From the NCBI GenBank assembly GCA_023241745.1, contig JALQCY010000003.1, forward strand, positions 803,560-867,559: a DNA stretch of 64,000 nucleotides, given 5' to 3'. The notes below the pieces were generated by a model, which was given only the letters and a program-made list of their open reading frames with translations, was not told the DNA's origin and made no database searches. Origin of the DNA: Isoptericola peretonis. Its GTDB lineage: Bacteria; Actinomycetota; Actinomycetes; Actinomycetales; Cellulomonadaceae. Below are positions 60,568 through 64,000 of the stretch, one piece after another. Positions within the stretch are counted from its first letter, which is position 1, and the number at the start of each line of letters is the position of its first letter. The position numbers were made by a program, and so were the translations under genes.

Positions 60568-60860
60568 TCAGGCGAGGAGGGCCGTGCCGTACCGGAGCAG
60601 CACGGCGGCGGCCGGCAGCAGGAACCAGGCGGCGGTGAGGATGCCGAATGCGCCGGACGCACCAGCGACATGGCCCAGGACTGCACCCGCGGAGGCCAGT
60701 AGAGGTTGTCCTCGAGGATGTTCCAGTGCAGCATCGACGCTCGCCTTCCACGGCGTGCCGACGGTGCCGCACGAGATGACGGCGTTGATGTCGCACGACA
60801 GGGCGGCGCGCCGACGAGCATCTCGCCGAACAGCCAGCCGGCAGAGTGGAAGAACCCGGA
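60568..60860 (-). pseudogene. vitamin K epoxide reductase (VKOR)-like remnant
   Basis: Across shifting minus-strand frames the region gives FFHSAGWLFGEMLVG, then LSCDINAVISCGTVGTPWKA, then HWNILEDNLYW, and last a hydrophobic helix ending LLRYGTALLA and a stop at 60570-60568. SCDINxxISCGT with its paired Cys is the hallmark of actinobacterial VKOR proteins, which reoxidise Dsb-type partners. At least two frameshifts and internal loss make it nonfunctional. Confidence 0.5.
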
Positions 60861-60880
60861 CGGCCGGAGGGGGCGGTCCG

Positions 60881-61153
60881 TCAGGCCACCACCTCGGAGG
60901 AGAGGAAGTCGACCAGCGCGTCGAGCGCGGCCGCGGCACCGTCGCCGTCGGCCTCCGTGCGCAGCACCACCTCGTCGCCCACCGAGGCGCCGAGGGTCAT
61001 GATCCCGAGGATGCTCGCGGCGTCCACGGCGTCGCCGCCCGCGGTCTTCGCGATCTTCACGGCGACGGGCTGCTGGCCCGCCTTCTGCGCGAAGAGGGCG
61101 GCCGGGCGGGCGTGCAGGCCCTCGGTGATGGCGACGACGACGGTGCGTTCCAT
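60881..61153 (-). CDS. ptsH: PTS phosphocarrier HPr
   Basis: This 90-residue protein has the phosphorylated His in ITEGLHARPAALFAQ (about residue 14) and a Ser at the regulatory position in AASILGIMTLGASVG. It links enzyme I to EIIA. ATG 61153 gives the family length; a longer frame adds 12 residues over the operator. It is transcribed opposite to ptsI and has its own dre-like site 16 bases upstream. Confidence 0.95.
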   Translation of the reverse strand: MERTVVVAITEGLHARPAALFAQKAGQQPVAVKIAKTAGGDAVDAASILGIMTLGASVGDEVVLRTEADGDGAAAALDALVDFLSSEVVA

Positions 61154-61169
61154 GGAGTCCTCCGGGGAC

Positions 61170-61185
61170 GGTGGTCTGGACCAGT
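61170..61185. promoter_or_regulatory. dre-like operator before ptsH
   Basis: GGTGGTCTGGACCAGT closely matches the DasR consensus and is 16 bases upstream of the HPr start. It indicates joint control with the EIIC/regulator promoters. Confidence 0.75.
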
Positions 61186-61221
61186 TCATCGTAGGGAGGA
61201 CGGCGCCGGAAGGGAAGCCCG

Positions 61222-61998
61222 TCAGCCCGCCCCGCGGGCGCGGTCGATCGCCATCCCGACGGAGTCGAGCAGCCGTTCCATCGACGCGTCGAACGGCGTG
61301 GCCTCGGCGTCGAAGCCCCCCGCGTCCCAGATGCGCTGCATGGTGGGGTAGCGCCGGGGGTCGAAGTGGTCCACCCAGAAGCTGCTCATCGAGGTCCAGT
61401 ACTCGTCGTTGCTCTGGCCCGACGCGTCACCCTCGGCCGCCTCGGCGACGGTGGCGCGCGCGAGGCCGCGGACGAACGCGTCGACCAGGCCGATGATCTC
61501 GACCACCTGACGCTCCGGCAGCCCTGTGTCGACGAGGGTGCGCAGGCCGCACTCCTGCGCGTCCAGCACGGCGGGGGTGGGCGGCAGGCGCCACATGTTG
61601 GTCTGCAGGATCCACGGGTGGCGCTGGAAGAGCTCCCAGTGCCCGCGGGCGTAGGCCGCGAGCCCGTCCCGCCACGGCGCGTCGGCCGGCGGCAGGTCGA
61701 GCTCGGCGAACGCGCGGTCGATCATGAGGTCGAGCAGCTCGGTGCGGCCGGGAACGTACGTGTAGAGCGACATCGCGCCGACGTCGAGCCGTGCCGCGAC
61801 CTTGCGCATCGACAGGGCGTCGAGTCCGTCGGAGTCCGCGAGGGCGGTCCCGGCGCCGACCACGTCGTCGAGCGTGAGGCGGGCCTTGCGGCCGCGCCCC
61901 GACGGCTGCGGCGGGTCCCACAGCAGGGCGAGCCGGCGGACCACCTCGGGTGGGCGCGGGACGTCGTCGGCCGGCGGCTGCGGCGAAGTGCTCGACAT
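61222..61998 (-). CDS. TetR-family regulator (TetR_C type)
   Basis: This 258-residue repressor has the helix-turn-helix around residues 60-82 (LSMRKVAARLDVGAMSLYTYV, one tract) and a tetracycline-repressor-like C-terminal domain. The first 40 residues are a Pro-rich extension. It is divergent from an ABC-2 export pair, presumably its target. The intergenic region has two GTAC tetramers three bases apart (62070-62080), a tentative operator. The ligand is unknown, though drug sensing is common in this class. Confidence 0.88.
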   Translation of the reverse strand: MSSTSPQPPADDVPRPPEVVRRLALLWDPPQPSGRGRKARLTLDDVVGAGTALADSDGLDALSMRKVAARLDVGAMSLYTYVPGRTELLDLMIDRAFAELDLPPADAPWRDGLAAYARGHWELFQRHPWILQTNMWRLPPTPAVLDAQECGLRTLVDTGLPERQVVEIIGLVDAFVRGLARATVAEAAEGDASGQSNDEYWTSMSSFWVDHFDPRRYPTMQRIWDAGGFDAEATPFDASMERLLDSVGMAIDRARGAG

Positions 61999-62106
61999 GG
62001 GTCGTCATCCTCCCATTCCGGCGCCCGAGGTCTTGTCGGACCCCCGGGCTAGAGTCGAGACTAGTTCCAGTACAGCGTACGAGAGACGGTGGAGAAAGGT
62101 GCGGAC

Positions 62107-63069
62107 ATGATTCGAGCGCGCGGGCTGACCAAGACGTTCAGCCGCCGGAAAGAGACCGTCGAGGCGGTCAAGGGGATCGACGTCGACGTCGCGGAAGGGG
62201 AGCTGGTCGCGTTCCTCGGTCCCAACGGCGCCGGCAAGTCGACGACGCTGCGGATGCTGACGTCGCTCCTCGAGCCGACGGCCGGGGAGGCGACCGTCGC
62301 CGGGTACGACGTCGTCACGCACCCGGCGCAGGTGCGGGCCCGGCTCGGCTTCATCGGGCAGGGCAACGGCGGAGGCTTCAGCTACAAGGTGGTCGACGAG
62401 CTGCACAACCAGGGCCGCTTCTACGGCCTGACGCCGCAGGTCTACAAGGAGCGCGCCGCCGACCTGATGGCGGCGCTCGAGCTGGGCAGCCTCGAGAAGC
62501 GGTCCGTCCAGTCGCTGTCGGGCGGCCAGCGGCGCCGGCTCGACGTGGCGCTCGGGCTGATGAACCACCCGCCGCTGCTGTTCCTCGACGAGCCCACCAC
62601 CGGCCTCGACCCGCACTCGCGGGCCAACCTCTGGGGCCACATCACCGCGATGCGCGAGCGGTACGGCATGACCGTGGTGCTGACGACCCACTACCTGGAC
62701 GAGGCCGACAGCATGGCGGAGCGCGTCGTCGTCATCGACCACGGCGAGATCATCGCCGACGCCGCGCCGCACGCCCTCAAGCGCCGGTACGCCGACGACA
62801 CCCTCACCCTCGTGGTCGCGACCGACGACGGCGCGGCCGTGCGCGCCGCGCTTCCCGACGGGCTCGGCGACGTCGACCTCACGGCGCACGACGCCGGGCT
62901 GCAGGTGAGGGTGGGCACGGCGCAGGGCGCCGACACGCTGCCGGCCGTCATCGAGGCGCTGCGCGTCGCCGGCATCCCCACGACGTCGGCCAGCGCCCGC
63001 CAGGCCAGCCTGGACGACGTGTTCCTCAACCTCACCGGCCGGAGCCTGCGCGAGGAGGCGGCAGCATGA
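62107..63069 (+). CDS. ABC-2 exporter ATPase (daunorubicin-resistance type)
   Basis: This 320-residue ATPase has Walker A in FLGPNGAGKSTTLRML, the signature LSGGQRRRLDVALGLM, Walker B in LLFLDEPTTGLDPHSR and the switch His in VLTTHYLDEAD. Residues about 230-320 form the regulatory extension of DrrA-like exporters. ATG 62107 is preferred with AAAGGTG; GTG 62089 would add 6 residues. It is followed by its permease with an ATGA overlap. It probably exports a drug, lipid or antibiotic. Confidence 0.92.
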   Translation: MIRARGLTKTFSRRKETVEAVKGIDVDVAEGELVAFLGPNGAGKSTTLRMLTSLLEPTAGEATVAGYDVVTHPAQVRARLGFIGQGNGGGFSYKVVDELHNQGRFYGLTPQVYKERAADLMAALELGSLEKRSVQSLSGGQRRRLDVALGLMNHPPLLFLDEPTTGLDPHSRANLWGHITAMRERYGMTVVLTTHYLDEADSMAERVVVIDHGEIIADAAPHALKRRYADDTLTLVVATDDGAAVRAALPDGLGDVDLTAHDAGLQVRVGTAQGADTLPAVIEALRVAGIPTTSASARQASLDDVFLNLTGRSLREEAAA

Positions 63070-63917
63070 CCGAGCAGACCCGCACCACCAACCCCGTCGA
63101 CGCCGGGCACGAGGCGCCGCGCATCGTCACGCGCACGGGCCCGGGCAAGTTCCTCGCCGACACCGGCGCCGTGTTCACCCGCGAGATCCTGCTGGTGCTG
63201 CGCGACCCGTTCACGCTGATCTTCTCGCTGCTGCAGCCGCTGATCTTCCTGGGCCTCTTCGGCCCGCTGCTCACCGGGGCGTTCGGGGGCGGCGTCGGAG
63301 GGGGCGGCGCCAGCACCGCCGACACGCTGCAGTGGTTCGTGCCCGGCGTGATCGTGATGATCTCGCTGTTCGGCACCTCGATGACCGGCTCGAACCTGCT
63401 GTACGAGATCATGACCGGCTCCTACGAGCGGGTGCTCGCCACCCCGCTGGACCGCTCGGCGATCCTCGTGGGGCGGGCGCTCAAGGAGTTCGCGCCGCTG
63501 CTGGTGCAGGGGCTGATCATCGCCGTGGTGTGCATCCCGTTCGGGTTCACGTTCCACGTGCTGCCCGCGTTGTTCGGCCTCGTGCTGCTGGGCGTCTTCG
63601 GGATCGGGGTGGGCGCGCTGTCGCACGCCCTCGCGCTGGCGTCGAAGAACCGCGAGTGGCTGTTCTGGGGCGTGCAGCAGTCGCTGCTGTTCCCGCTGCT
63701 CATCCTGTCCGGGATGATGCTGCCGCTCGAGGCCGGTCCGTCGTGGATGCAGACGGCGGCGAAGTTCAACCCGCTCACCTACATGGTGGACGCCGAGCGG
63801 GTCCTGTTCGGCGGCACGTTCGCCGACCCCGCGGTGCTCTGGGGCGCCGTCGCCGCGGCCGTCACCTGCGCCGTCGGGCTCGTCGTCGGCATCCGCGCCA
63901 CCCGCAGGTCGGTCTGA
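63066..63917 (+). CDS. ABC-2-type exporter permease
   Basis: This 283-residue permease has six helices with DrrB-like features: FTREILLVLRDPFTLIFSLL at the start, a Gly-rich loop (GGGVGGGGAS) and LSGMMLPLEAGPSWMQTAAK before the last helices. It forms the membrane part of the exporter with the preceding ATPase. The C terminus ends RATRRSV, and the 22-bp-period repeat array begins 11 bases later. Confidence 0.92.
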   Translation: MTEQTRTTNPVDAGHEAPRIVTRTGPGKFLADTGAVFTREILLVLRDPFTLIFSLLQPLIFLGLFGPLLTGAFGGGVGGGGASTADTLQWFVPGVIVMISLFGTSMTGSNLLYEIMTGSYERVLATPLDRSAILVGRALKEFAPLLVQGLIIAVVCIPFGFTFHVLPALFGLVLLGVFGIGVGALSHALALASKNREWLFWGVQQSLLFPLLILSGMMLPLEAGPSWMQTAAKFNPLTYMVDAERVLFGGTFADPAVLWGAVAAAVTCAVGLVVGIRATRRSV

Positions 63918-63926
63918 CCCCTTACA

Positions 63927-64000
63927 GCGAGATAGAGAAGGCCCTTCCGCGAGATAGAGAGGTCCGGACGAGTTCGCAGGTCGTGCGAACTCGTCCGGAC
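63927..64000. repeat. GAGATAGAGA repeat pair and long hairpin at the window end
   Basis: GAGATAGAGA occurs at 63929-63938 and 63951-63960, again 22 bp apart. The second unit runs into a 17-bp perfect hairpin (63962-63978 and 63984-64000, loop GGTCG) that reaches the window edge and may continue. It follows the ABC permease as a likely terminator. Confidence 0.8.

Noticed and set aside
62070-62080. GTAC-AGC-GTAC as a firm TetR operator
   Set aside because: GTAC is self-complementary and frequent by chance; symmetry does not extend outward.

Overview
The window comes from a very GC-rich Gram-positive actinobacterium. The sequence supports this through extreme third-position GC, frequent GTG starts, ATGA/GTGA stop-start overlaps, lipobox-type solute-binding proteins, a CopD-CtaG fusion and a Streptomyces-like GlcNAc phosphotransferase system with DasR-type operators. 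The wealth of plant-polysaccharide genes suggests a Promicromonosporaceae or Cellulomonadaceae-like soil or plant-litter degrader; that placement is inference.

Layout. 1-4558: mannoside block (GH38 alpha-mannosidase cut by the window edge, ROK sugar kinase, GH125 mannosidase), ending in a graveyard of three gene tails (4613-5168), one of which looks like an L-fucose mutarotase. 5174-11825: LacI regulator with divergent MFS exporter, RibD-like reductase, membrane protein, GlxA-type and FadR-type regulators, NTF2-like protein and superoxide dismutase, separated by hairpin terminators. 11893-39323: the largest theme, two linked sugar systems. The first has a LacI regulator, GH43-like enzyme, ThuA, Gfo/Idh oxidoreductase, cytoplasmic GH10 and an LplABC-type importer. 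The second has a GntR regulator, SGNH esterase, a huge secreted beta-helix enzyme, and a seven-gene operon (31504-39323) with importer, an unknown helical-barrel protein, RraA-type aldolase, aldo/keto reductase and lactonase. With the L-fuconate dehydratase at 11893-13215, these genes could form a nonphosphorylative L-fucose (or similar 6-deoxy/aldose) route. A GNAT-GrpB fusion, a CPT-like kinase and a PP2C phosphatase lie between them.

39581-55343: housekeeping and accessory genes: CtaG-like copper/oxidase assembly protein, FMN-binding protein with divergent MocR regulator, FAD oxidoreductase, S9 peptidase, a second RibD-like reductase, a TetR/MMPL/YhgE export operon with a clear palindromic operator, and a trypsin-like protease. 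55430-61185: a complete GlcNAc-type PTS (EIIA, two EIIB, EIIC, EI, HPr) with a DasR-like GntR regulator and three recognisable dre-like operators. 61222-64000: TetR regulator and a two-gene ABC-2 exporter.

The most notable non-coding structures are a 22-bp-period GAGATAGAGA repeat/hairpin seen at two gene ends, a 30-bp perfect hairpin at 11125-11188, CGATAA boxes placed identically in two promoter spacers, and decayed genes (FucU, DinB, VKOR and an FMN-protein duplicate). No rRNA, tRNA, CRISPR array or insertion sequence was recognised.
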